Source of the DNA: Voacanga thouarsii
Lineage: Eukaryota > Streptophyta > Magnoliopsida > Gentianales > Apocynaceae
Assembly (NCBI GenBank): GCA_026120185.1
Contig: JANUWF010001190.1
Span: 1,116,001-1,180,000 of the forward strand
DNA length: 64,000 nucleotides
Direction of reading: 5' to 3'
The notes under the pieces: generated by a model
Databases searched by the model: none
What the model was told of the DNA's origin: nothing
The model's input: only the letters and a program-made list of their open reading frames with translations
Shown here: piece after piece, positions 12,100 to 22,087 of the stretch
How positions within the stretch are numbered: the stretch's first letter is position 1
How the letters are laid out: every line of letters starts with the position of its first letter
Position numbers and translations under genes: made by a program

Positions 12100-12450
12100 T
12101 GTTATAAAATTTGGGTAGTGTTAAAATAAAATCTACACACTACACACTAAGAAAATTCTAACTATTCTTTACATAAGAATTTCTTCAAACTTCTCTCTTT
12201 CTTTTCTGACAATTTTCTCACAATTCTTTCACAAAAATGATGATGTATTTCAAACTTAGAGAATAACTCTATTTATAGAGCTCTTAATTAGTGGAATACA
12301 TCATTTTCCACTAATCTTAATTAGTAGTGTCTCCCATAAATGGTGGACATCCATAAAAATCCATAATTAGTAGAGCTTCCACTAATTCCCTAATAATTCA
12401 CATAAATCCATAATTAGCGGAGCTTCCACTAATTCAACATATTTACAACA
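12100..12450 (-). repeat. 3' LTR of the minus-strand copia element
   Basis: It aligns with 17240-17541, 23086-23400, 28239-28519 and 46393-46744. Shared parts are repeated AATTAGTGGAAGCTCC-type motifs, TATTTATAGAG near a TATA-type position, and the terminal TTTTATAACA. It is about 351 bp. Confidence 0.85.
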
Positions 12451-12592
12451 TTTCCCCTTGAATGTCCATCCATTACATAAAGAATATGCCTCGTTAAAAC
12501 CTTACTAGATAAAAACCCAGTGAAAAAAAAATCTAATGAAAGAAAAATAGTATACTATTCTATATGTCTGTTTATTACTCTCCCTGATGAGA

Positions 12593-14790
12593 TGATTCCT
12601 TTAAATCTTTGAACCGACATATGCCAATTTTATATCTCAACTTCTCAAATGTTGCAGTCGGTAAAGTCTTCGTGAAAATATCTGCGAGATTGTCACATGA
12701 CCGAATTTGTATCACATCAATTTCACATTTCTTCTAGAGTTCATGAGTAAAGAAGAATTTTGGTAAAATATATTTTGTCCGATCTCCTTTAATATATCCT
12801 CCTTGTAATTGAGCTATACAAGCTGCATTGTCTTCATAAAGAGGAGTTGGAATATCTCTGATAGATAATAATCCACAATTTTCTCGAATATAATGAATAA
12901 TTGATCTTAACTATACACATTCTCAACTTGCTTTATGAATGGCTATAATTTCAGCATGATTTGAAGATGTTACTGCTATAGATTGTTTTGTAAAACGGCA
13001 TGATATAGTAGTATTTCCACATGTAAAAAGATAACCCGTTTGAGAACGTGTTTTATGTGGATCAGATAAATAACCAGCATTTGTATAACCTATCAATGTT
13101 GGGCTGATTTTATTTGAATAAAATAATACGAGATCTATTGTACCTTGGAGATATCGAATGACTTGTTTAATTCCATTCCAATGTCGTTGTGTTGGTGAAG
13201 AACTAAATCTTGCTAATAAATTTACAGTAAAGGCAATATCAAGTCGTGTATTATTAGCAAGATACATCAATGCACCAATTGTATTGAAATATGGTACTTC
13301 AGAACTAAAGAGTTTTTCATCATCCTCTTGAGGTCGGAAATGATCTTTATTCATATCTAATGACCAGACGATAATTGGAATACTCAATGGATGTACTTTG
13401 TCCATGTAAAATCTTTTTAGAACTTTTGCTGTATTTGTTGATTGATGAATAAATGTTCCACTTTCCAAATGTTTAATTTGTAAACCAAGGCAAATTTTGG
13501 TTTTAACAAAATCCTTGATTTCGAATTCTCTTTTTAAATAATCAATTGTTTCTTGGAGCTCTTCAGGAATTCCAATAAGATTAATATCATCAACATATAT
13601 AGCTAATATCACAAATTTAAAACCAGATTTCTTAATAAAAACACATTGACATACCTGATCATTTTTAAATCTCGCTTTCAATATATATTCACTAAGACGA
13701 TTGAATCACATGAGCCCAGATTGCTTCAGGTCATATAATGATTTCTGCAATTTGATGGAGTAATTTTCACGAAGATAATGTTTATATGCTTTAGGCATAT
13801 GAAATCCTTCAGGGATTTTCATGTAAATATCATTTTTCTAAATTTCCATACAAGTAAGCAGTGACAACATTTAATAGGTACAAATTATCTTTTCATGTAC
13901 TGCTAAACTGATAAGATATCGGACTGTAATAGCATCAACAACAGAAGAATTAGTTTTATCATAATCCATACCTGGTCTTTGTGAAAAATCTTGGGCTACT
14001 AACCGTACTTTATATCGTATGATTTCATTATTTTCATTACATTTTCTCACAAATATCCATTTGTAGCCAACAAATTTTACACCTTCTGGTGTTAGGATTA
14101 CAGGTTCGAAGACTTCACGTTGTGTTAGTGCATTTAACTCCAATTGAATTGTATCTTTCCATTGTAGCCAATCTTTTCTATGCCGACATTTATCAACTGA
14201 TATTGGTTCAGGATCATTGTTATCATATATAATATCAAGAGATATATTATATGCAAACATATTATCAATAATTGTTTCTATCCGATTCCAACTTTTATCG
14301 GAAGTGATATAATTGATAGAAATTTCAATATTACTTTCATCAACTTCTGGTTCTGTATCATCAGTTTTCTCTTAGTCTTTATCATTTTTTTTTCTTTAAT
14401 ATGATCATCTAGATCATTTAATAATCTATTTTTTCGAGGATTTTTATCTTTATAACCAAGAAGTCGATCATACTTCTGACATGTTTTTGGCTTAACAGCT
14501 ATAGGTATAATCTTTTGTTCTACTGGAACTTTAATTCGAATAAGAGTATTTATAACTGGAATATGCGATTTTGTTATTCTTCTGGAGTCAACAAAAGCAT
14601 CTGGCATTTGATTTGCAATGCTTTACAAATGAATTATCTTTTGAACTTCAAGTTCACACGCGCTTATACGCAAATCAAGATAATTTAATGATGTTGTCCA
14701 ATCAAGATCTTTCTTATACTATTTATGTTCTCCCCCTAATTTAGGGAATAATGATTTCACAAGAGAATAAGGGAAAAGAAAAAGAATTAT
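12593..14790 (-). pseudogene. copia pol remnant: reverse transcriptase and RNase H
   Basis: Three open blocks in different frames (14607-14278, 14260-13871, 13681-12923) carry the copia RT. The palm region has AIYVDDINLIG near 13590-13610, followed by GALMYLANNTRLDIAF, SDPHKTRSQTGYLF and the RNase H region with KQSIAVTSSNHAEIIAIHKAS. Frameshifts and stops between the blocks (for example at 13681-13871) make it non-functional. Homology to the plus-strand element ends near 14790, where RKD-derived DNA begins. Confidence 0.88.
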
Positions 14791-14926
14791 AAGAATATGA
14801 TGACAAGTATGAAATGCCAATAAATCTATTATAAAAATCTCTTTTTTTCACTCTTCCCGGTATTATCTTTTTCCCTTCCTTCTTGTATTTTCTTCTTCTC
14901 CGTCCCTCCACCTATCATCTACCTAT

Positions 14927-14930
<4 letters not shown>

Positions 14931-15000
<70 letters not shown>
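14931..15000. repeat. compound (CT)n-(CA)n microsatellite
   Basis: An uninterrupted CT run is followed directly by a CA run, ending at about 15000. It lies about 75 bp upstream of the RKD pseudogene ATG, where a 5' UTR or promoter would be. CT-rich 5' leaders are common in plants. Confidence 0.9.
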
Positions 15001-15004
<4 letters not shown>

Positions 15005-15073
15005 TGTATCGATATATATCTCAGTCATCAGTCATTAGTAAATATAAAAAAAATAAAAAACTTCAAAACAGAT

Positions 15074-16410
15074 ATGGAGACTCTTAATTCATTTTAGATA
15101 TGGTCAAATTTTGATTTGGTTTCTAACACAGAAGATTTTGATGTGTTTTCTTTTCCAAGCCAACCGCTTCCACCTAATTTCAGGTCTAACGCAGAAGAGT
15201 TTGATATATTTTCCTTTCCAAGCCAACCGCTTCCGCCTAATGTTAGGTCTAACGTAGAAGAGTTTGATGTATTTTCCTTTTCAAGCCAACCGCCTAATTT
15301 CAGGTGAGATACCTTTGATGGCTTCCTTTTTTTTTTTAGTGTGCTTAATAATGAAATAATGAAATTAAACTCTCTTTTGGTTTGTTGTGATGTAAATCAG
15401 TGATAGTTCTGGACATGCTACTTTGGATTTTCAATTTGATCTACCCATTCAAAAAACTGCTTTTGATGTTGTTCCTTTGAATGAGAATATGCTTGTGCAT
15501 GATCCTTTATACTCCCTAATGGATTTTGAACAAAGCCAGAATATGGTTCCAGGTTATCATACATTCAAATATGGATTTTGCATGGTATTACCTTTACTGA
15601 TATTGTTTTTCCTTTTCTAGGAGAAATAATGAGTGGTCTTGGCAACGAATTCGGAGTGAAGACCCATGAAATATATAATATCGAAGTTCAAGATATTATT
15701 GCAGACGAATTCCTATGGAGAAGAAAAGGATTAGGTGGTAGAGAGAGGAGAAGGTAGTAATAGCTCCAAGACACTATCAAAAGAAACCATTTTGCAATAC
15801 TTTTACTTGCCAATCAAGAGCGCGGCCAAAGAATTGAATATTGGCTGAACTCCTCTCAAGAACAGATGTAGGGAGTTGGGAGTTCGTCGATAGTCTCACA
15901 GGAAATTGATGAACTTAGAGACCCTAATCAAGAATGTTCAGGTTCTTTCACACACACACTTGTAATTTACAAGTATGAAACTATGAAAGATTTATAAGTA
16001 AATAATGACTGGAATGAATGTATCTCTACCGATAATATCAATTCAATTTACAAGAGCGAGATAAAGACGAAGGAGGACATATGGCTGAGAAGAAGTTAAG
16101 AGTAGCCATTAAGATACTATAACGTGAAAATAAGTTAGTGGAAGAAAGTCCTGATACGCGGTTGAAGGACCAAATATAGAAATTGAGACAAGCATGCTTC
16201 AAGGCCAAATATAATAAGAAACTTAAGGGGATGAGAAAATCTCAAGACTCATTGTACAGTAACTTCACGATTAATTCTGTTGCTAGTCTAGAAGCTAGTC
16301 CAAGGGAGAATAAATAGGAGGAGGAAGATGCCGAAGAAGAGGAATTAAAGTCCATAATTGTTACATGTCTGTCTTCCTCTAATGCAAATATGCAAAAAGA
16401 ACAACTATAA
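15074..16410 (+). pseudogene. RKD: RKD (RWP-RK domain) transcription factor pseudogene
   Basis: Exon-like blocks: 15074-15303, 15401-15552, 15621 onward to 15941, and about 16035-16410, separated by GT-AG introns. The RWP-RK domain (15762-15941) reads SKTLSKETILQYFYLPI, SAAKELNIG, then a TGA, then CRELGVRR, a TAG where the Trp of the RWP signature is expected, then SHRKLMNLETLIKNVQ. A coiled-coil segment with RENKLVEE and LRQACFKAKY follows, as in RKD proteins. Disabling changes are TAG at codon 8, a one-base shift just before the domain (near 15755), two stops in the domain and further stops near 16120, 16180 and 16318. RKD proteins control egg-cell and embryonic identity. Retained introns show it is not a processed copy. 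It lies inside the copia element at 12100-17541, antisense to it. Confidence 0.88.
15129..15303 (+). repeat. RKD: three imperfect 22-codon repeats in exon 1 of the RKD pseudogene
   Basis: The phrase FDVFSFPSQPLPPN occurs three times with a 66-bp period (FDVFSFPSQPLPPN, FDIFSFPSQPLPPN, FDVFSFSSQPPN), joined by RSNAEE or RSNVEE. The third unit has lost two codons. The repeats stay in frame although the gene is dead, so they arose before inactivation or very recently. Confidence 0.85.
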
Positions 16411-16614
16411 ACATTCATCCTCAATTTGTCAGCTCTATTGAAAAAGAGTAACTACAAGTATACATCCTCAAATTGACGTGAACACTAGTGAGATGAATGA
16501 AAGAAATGCAAATGAATACAAGATTTATGATTAAGACGAGATAGATTTTTTTTGAACTGTTAGCAGTAATATAGTATATATTGACATTCGAATGTAACAT
16601 CTCAAAAATGTGAT

Positions 16615-17209
16615 GCTTATTATTAATAGAAATACCCTTTTCCTTTATTATCTTTTCTATTCCATTTCAGGTGGCCAATATTTTTCTGTGCTAAGAAAAT
16701 TATCGAGTGTGTCTATGACCATAACCACGGCCACTGTCACAACTACGACTATAACGATGGTTTCTGTTGGAGCCAACAACATTCACTCCTGGGAGTGCTG
16801 TTGAGCCAGTTAGTCTGGCTTCCTGATTTCTCAATAATAACTCATTATTTTTCTTTGCAATGAAAATGGTAGTAAGTAAATCTGTGTATACCATTTTTCT
16901 AGATATTGTTGCTGCAAGACAATATTCGAGGTATAAAAGGTGGAGAGTGTCTTCTCCAATATATATATTGCATAATTTTAATTGAGATGTAATTTTATAC
17001 ATCGCGGAGTTATATTTATTCACGGTTTTAAAATCTTACAACTTCAGATGCAATCATTTATATCCTGCACTTGGTAGTACGACAATCTTCAGGTAGTCAA
17101 ATCCTTTTTTTTTAGCATTTAGATGTATTTCTGTATTAAGAATTCATGACATATAATTTTTTCAAAAAATATTAAGGGTTACAAATTCGAGTTTAGTAAG
17201 GTTAGCCAT
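16615..17209 (-). pseudogene. copia gag remnant
   Basis: The ATG at 17209 starts MANLTKLEFV, the usual start of this copia gag family. The frame is soon broken, and about 135 bp present in the sister element are deleted. A long open block (17023-16700) keeps YNSAMYKITSQLKLC and ends in an Arg/Gly/His-rich tail. The CCHC knuckle that follows in the sister element is absent because the RKD-derived segment begins at about 16615. Confidence 0.82.
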
Positions 17210-17239
17210 AGGGATCGATAGAGATTCATGCTGATAACG

Positions 17240-17541
17240 TGTTATAAAATTTAAGTAGTGTTAGAATAAAATCTACACGCTAAGAAAATTCTAACTATTC
17301 TTAACTCTAACTATTCTTTAGACAAGAATGATAGTGTATTTCAAACTTAAAGAATAGATCTATTTATAGGACTCTTAATGAGTGGAATACATCATCTTCC
17401 ATTAATCTTAATTAGGGGTGTCTCCATTAAATAGTGAGCATCCATAAAAATTCATAATTAATGAAACTTTCACTAATTACCTAATAATTCACATAAATCT
17501 ATAATTAGTAGAGCTTCCTCTAATTCAACATATTTACAACA
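17240..17541 (-). repeat. 5' LTR of the minus-strand copia element
   Basis: About 302 bp, aligning with the LTR at 12100-12450 with substitutions and a small deletion. It is followed in element direction by ACACGTTATCAGCATG, the putative primer-binding region. Confidence 0.83.
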
Positions 17542-17844
17542 CTTCAATAATTTTGCCTTCAAAAAATGATTTTCTAATCATGCTCTTTGAATAAATACTT
17601 TGTAATTTTGATTTTCCCTTTTTCGCCCTCCTATCTCCGGCTCCGGCAATCAACTGCAATTGTCCTACCTCCCCCACCGTCCTCTTTCCCCGCCTCATCA
17701 CCATCTTCCCTTCCTTCCCCACCTTGATTACAGATCCATACAAAAATTTCCTCCCTTTCAAGGATGGAATCAAACTGTACCAGCAATTAGAAACAGAATC
17801 CCGCTTATTATTTCAGTAAAATTGAGGACACCATTTGCAAATCC

Positions 17845-18128
17845 CTAGTCATGACCGATTCCAAGTTTGGTGAAATCAAATCTAAAGACATCTGCAGAAG
17901 GCGGTGGATAGTGACAATCCTCAATCTTCTCCCTATGAGTCATACAAAAGCAAGCACAGGAACAAGTTGGAAGAGTGAAAGTGCAGCCCTGATGGAAGCC
18001 ATGATACCGTCTTTTGCACGCATCCGAACAAATTGTTTCGTTTGCTACGCATCCATAGGTATAAACACAGGTAACATGCCTCTGGGGCGTTACTGCCGCT
18101 GTTGGTTCCAGTGCGCCATTTATATATC
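17845..18128 (-). CDS. defensin-like cysteine-rich peptide, mature-domain exon
   Basis: The minus-strand frame ending at TAG 17845-17847 has ten cysteines. They include YGC, ICSDAC (C-X3-C), a Gly-rich HGFHQGC and CSCACFC (with C-X-C), an arrangement typical of the cysteine-stabilised alpha-beta fold in plant defensin-like peptides. A good acceptor (TGTAG before 18128) gives phase 1, the usual phase of the single intron in this family. The C-terminus continues about 30 residues past the last cysteine pair, which is long. I could not find the signal-peptide exon on the minus strand in 18130-18700, so the gene may be partial or a relic. Role unknown. Confidence 0.5.
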
Positions 18129-18365
18129 CTACATCGATCCATAAACACGATAAAAAATAACCATTAGTAAAAATTAAAAAAAATCACAAAAATTCTTCGT
18201 GTTGTATCTTTAGAATGAAAATTTCGACTTTAAATCTTGGCAAAAAGTAATATTTTTAACAAAATCAAGTAAAATTACATACGATTATCAACTCGTTCGT
18301 AAACAAACATATAAAGAGAGAAAGAAAGAGAAAATAGGGAGAGACCGAGGAGAGAGGCAAAGAGG

Positions 18366-18668
18366 ATGACGAAGAGGCAACAAGTGAAAGAAAATTTTGC
18401 CATTGAAGAAGTTGGGTTTGGCGCTAGCGGGACGAAGCTTTATCTTATAAGAAGTGTGTCCTTAGTTTTTTGCTTGATAGGTGGGAATTATGCATATAAT
18501 GTGATAGAAATTTGCCCCAATTTGGGAACTTCACCATTGGCATTGAATTTGGGGATTATTCTTTTATCAATTTTGATAATTAGTAGTTTAATGTTTTTCT
18601 ATATGGAGAGATGCAATGGATTGATTTATTATGGTGGAAATAGATACTATTTTTATTTTACAATATAA
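18366..18668 (+). CDS. hypothetical small membrane protein ORF running into a MITE
   Basis: 100 codons from ATG 18366. A basic N-terminus (TKRQQVKENFAIEEVGFGASG) is followed by two hydrophobic segments, at about residues 29-45 and 58-79, like a two-helix membrane protein. The segment between them contains NVIEICPNLGTSP. I do not recognise the family. The last dozen codons (NRYYFYFTI and stop) lie in the terminal repeat of a MITE starting near 18643, so the original C-terminus was probably lost or changed. The sequence before the ATG is purine-rich (GAGAGGCAAAGAGG). It could be one exon of a larger gene or a chance ORF. Confidence 0.35.
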   Translation: MTKRQQVKENFAIEEVGFGASGTKLYLIRSVSLVFCLIGGNYAYNVIEICPNLGTSPLALNLGIILLSILIISSLMFFYMERCNGLIYYGGNRYYFYFTI

Positions 18669-18930
18669 GTCGTTTTAAATTTATACACAAGAATTAAGGG
18701 TCCATAAATTTTAGATAATTTTAAAATTAAGCTTCTAAAAAACTCCTAATTAAGTCTTTGTCTATTTTGATAATTGGAGAGAGTTAAGTCATAATTAGTG
18801 AAAAGAAAGAAATTGTAGAGAAAGATAGTATTGGAAAAAAATAATAAATTTTTTAATAAAACTTTATAAAATAACTTATATTGTGAAAAAAAAATTAAGT
18901 CTAAAACGACTTATTACTATTTAATATTGA
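18643..18930. mobile_element. MITE of the AAGTCGTTTTA family
   Basis: The left end reads TTTTACAATATAAGTCGTTTTAAA. The right end (TCTAAAACGACTTATTACTA) is its inverse. It shares interior sequence with 4880-5213. It forms the end of the ORF at 18366-18668. Confidence 0.6.
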
Positions 18931-19686
18931 TTTTCTCATTTGAACGATGAAAAACAAAATAAAAAAAAAGTTACGTTATTAGAGGTTAAAAAATTTATCT
19001 CAATAAAATAATTCGTCTGAATATTAAAAAAAGGCAAACATGTGATGTGTAGATGAGAAACAAATACAAGCATATTAAAAGATAAGCTAAAAGGCTTTTT
19101 AATGATTTCTTCATCAATGTTGTTAAAGATGAATGTATTATATTAATCTTTGATGTAATTTTTTTGAGAGCACTTTTTTCAACTGATTTTTTAAAAATAC
19201 AAATAAAGAAGAAATAGGTCATTAATTGTTTGTGATCTTCACTTCCTCAATTAGACCTGAAATATCTCCTCTTTATTCTTTTGCACTTTCCTCGTGTGTA
19301 TAATAGTATGACTTTAAAATATGACTTTAAAGGTAAGTAGAATACCATTCAAAAGATTTTATATAGTGAATAATAGTTATAAATGGGGTACCATGTTATG
19401 TAAATTAAATATTTTTGAAATTATGTTAATTAAATAATGTTGAAAATTGCAATTTTTTTCATGATATATTGAACATATTATTTTTAGGTCAGATAATTTT
19501 AAACTCATAACTCGAATTAGTTATTGTAGAAACGGATGGAAATCAATAGTAAACAAGAATTGTTACTTTTATTCACCCTTCTTGAATATTCCATCAAATA
19601 CTATCTTCAAACAACAAGAGGGCGAAAAAAAAAAGTGCTAAAGTCATCAAGCTCGTCGAGGCAACTTGGCCTACTTGTCAACTGCC
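18931..19686. other. intergenic region 3' of AAA-ATPase copy A
   Basis: AT-rich with no coding region I can support. It is not homologous to the 3' flanks of AAA copies B and C, which fits a tandem-duplication breakpoint near the end of copy A. Confidence 0.5.
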
Positions 19687-22087
19687 TCAGGCTTCCATTT
19701 TCTCGACCTTAGTTTCTCCATTTTCTTTTGTCTTCAAGTCAGCAAGATCCTTAACCAACCCTTTAAGAGCATCCTCGTCGAGCTCCAGCAACTTCTCGGT
19801 TACTTCGGCCGGAATCAACTCATTGATCTGAACCAATTCCCCAGCTCTCACTTCCTTTTCACCATCATTTTGCTCTGCATTTCCCTGTTTCTCAACTGGC
19901 TCTGTTTCCACTTTCTTGGCCTCTGCTTCTTCACTTTCTTTTCTCTTCAATTCATGGAGGAACTCCATCAGCCCTTTAAGTGAAGCCTCGGGCTCATTTT
20001 GCTTCAGCAACTGCTCGGCAACTTCGGCAGGTGTGATCTTTGCGGTTTCGATCAATTCTTCAACATCTTTGAACAGGGAATGGTCCTTGAGGCCAAGGTA
20101 ATTAGCAGCAAGAAGTCTGAATCCACAAGGGGTGCAGTACGACATGTGAATGTGCACATCCATCCGACCAGGGCGGAGCAATGCAGGGTCTAGCTTTTCT
20201 TTGTGGTTTGTAGTGAAGATGATGATCCTCTCGTCTCCACAGCTCGACCAAAGCCCATCTATGAAATTGAGAAAACCAGACAATGTCACCTGCAAGAACA
20301 TCCAATCAAGCAAATTTCACACGTTAGTTTATGTAAGAAGCAGAGTAAGAAATCATGTCATCAATTAATATCATACTAACTACTCATTCCGTCCACAAAT
20401 AATTAGCTTAATTTTTTTATTTATCTAAAAATAATTATCTACTTTACAAATATAAATTATATTTAATTATTTTTTCAATTTTATCCTTAACCCAATTTTT
20501 ATCAATTAATTAGTATTACAATTACCCATATTGAAGTTATTTTAATCAATAATGAAATCATGTTATCTTATAAAAATAGTTAAAAATTATAATTTAATGA
20601 AGTGATATGGGTGAAGAGAGATTCTAAAACAAAGGGTCCAAAATCTAGTGGGAGGAAAGAAGACTCTAAAATAAAGAGTGAAAAGGGAGAGACGAAGGAC
20701 ATGAGTAAGAAGAGAGACATATGTAATTATTAGGGTAATAAAATTAAAAAAGTTATAAGATTCAATTTAATGAGGTAAAAAAAATAATAAAAATATTTTA
20801 AAAAATATAATAAATATTTTAATAATTTTTACTATAGAATTTTATAATTTTTTAATATGCGTAATTTTTTATAATTAAGTCAGTGTGGACAGAGGGAATA
20901 TAATATAATGACAAACCATTGTTAGATAAAAAGTGTTTTGACAGTCTCACAGAGGTGGTTAATAGATTTTTGCAACGACGACAATCGTTATTTAAAGTTT
21001 TTTTCCTGGTAAAAATCCTGCGAAAGAATTCTAATATGTCACGATTTCAAGGCAGTGATGAACATACGCCGTTTTCTTCTGGATAATGTCCCAATTGAGG
21101 GTGTGGATAGGGTGCTTTTTTCAATCTGTCATGTAGTTCAACGGTGCAGTCAATGTCCTCCACCACCAGGATAGACTTGTTTGCTGTGGCCACTAACAAT
21201 TTCCTCAAGTCGGAGTTCCTCCTCATCTCGGTCAACTCCAAGTCATAGATATCGAAATTCAAGAAATTGGCCATGGCTGCAATCAGACTAGATTTACCAG
21301 TCCCTGGAGGGCCATACAACAAATACCCTCTTTTCCATGCCTTCCCAACTTTTCTGTAATATTGTCTTCTCTGCACAAACCTCTCGAGATCCTTCAGGAT
21401 CATATCTTTCTGGTCTGAGTCCATGGCTAAAGTATCAAAAGTTGCTGGATGATCAAGGCTAACGGACATCCATGCGTTGTTTATGTCGTACATTCGCTCA
21501 TAACAGACTGAATGAAGCTTCACTGTTTTTTTCTCATGTTTCTTCAATTTTGCTTCTTCCATGATGTATGGCAAGTAAGAATTGATCACCACATCCTTGT
21601 TTTTCTTGTGAAACGAAAGTTCAAAGAACCTTACCTCGGATCTCAAAGTAGAGTTCATATCCCGGGGATTATAGAAATTGCTCATTGCTTCTACTTTGTC
21701 AACAACCCAAAACCACTTCAATTTCACACCATTGTACACGTCTGTTATCTCTTGATGCTTCTCCATGGTGATGTTGAAGTTCTTTTCCTTTTCGGGTTTG
21801 CTGATTTTGAGTCGACGTGTAGCAGGGGTGATTTTGGGGCCTAGATAGCATTCAGCAGCCTCGTAGATTTCATTGCTGACGAGGCCATCAAATTCATCAA
21901 TCACCAAGGTCATCTCATTGGAAAATCTATTAAAGAACTGCCTAATGCCAAAGAAGAGATAATCTTGAAGCTCTGCTGGCATATAATCCCGAAGTACAGA
22001 GCGGACAACCATGGCAGTCGCAGCAACAGAGGCAGCGGTGGACAAGATGGTCTTGGCTGTGGCCAATTTGGATGATTCTTCTGCCAT
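19687..22087 (-). CDS. BCS1-like AAA-ATPase, tandem copy A
   Basis: Join 22087-21068 and 20289-19687, phase 0, 540 aa. A hydrophobic N-terminal segment (about residues 14-45, with RSVLRDYMPAELQDYLFFGI) is followed by the BCS1-N type domain and the AAA module. Walker A GPPGTGKSS is at 259-267, Walker B ILVVEDID at 306-313, sensor 1 IIIFTTN and LDPALLRPGRMD early in exon 2. The intron splits the AAA domain, GGC before GTATGT and GCAG before GTGACATTG. The C-terminus is Glu/Lys-rich and holds a duplicated helical module (TPAEVAEQLL and IPAEVTEKLL). Copy A ends KVEKMEA and lacks the Arg/Gly-rich tail of copies B and C. Plant members are membrane-anchored ATPases (mitochondrion or ER), several stress-induced; the substrate is unknown. 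The single intron carries a MITE. Confidence 0.92.
20376..20900. mobile_element. Stowaway-like MITE in the intron of AAA-ATPase copy A
   Basis: The left end TACTCATTCCGTCCACAAAT and right end GTGTGGACAGAGGGAATA are inverted. The introns of copies B (near 41926) and C (near 52405) have the uninterrupted sequence CATATAATATAATGAC, while copy A has the insertion between CATA and TAATATAATGAC. It is therefore a post-duplication insertion at a TA site. Confidence 0.78.

Larger units (their letters stand above)
12100..17541 (-). mobile_element. decayed Ty1/copia LTR retrotransposon with an internal section replaced by RKD-derived DNA
   Basis: The 3' LTR is 12100-12450 and the 5' LTR 17240-17541 in element orientation. 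Both start TGTTGTAAATATGTTG and end TTTTATAACA on the minus strand. Next to the 3' LTR is a polypurine tract (TCAAGGGGAAA); next to the 5' LTR is a TTATCAGCA-type primer-binding region. Gag lies at 16615-17209 and pol (RT, RNase H) at about 12593-14790. The zinc knuckle, protease and integrase part, present in the related element at 23086-28519, is missing and is replaced by about 1.8 kb with an RKD pseudogene on the opposite strand. The flanking pentamers TTTCG (12095-12099) and CTTCA (17542-17546) differ by two transitions, so they may be a decayed 5-bp target duplication. Confidence 0.85.

Noticed and set aside
14931..15000. CT/CA run considered as a CRISPR-like or structured repeat
   Set aside because: It is a simple dinucleotide microsatellite. 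No spaced repeats of CRISPR type occur anywhere in the window, as expected for a plant.
19916..20368. Plus-strand ORFs opposite AAA-ATPase exon 2, repeated at 41474-41926 and 51952-52404
   Set aside because: They are antisense shadows of the conserved minus-strand exon and recur simply because the gene is triplicated.
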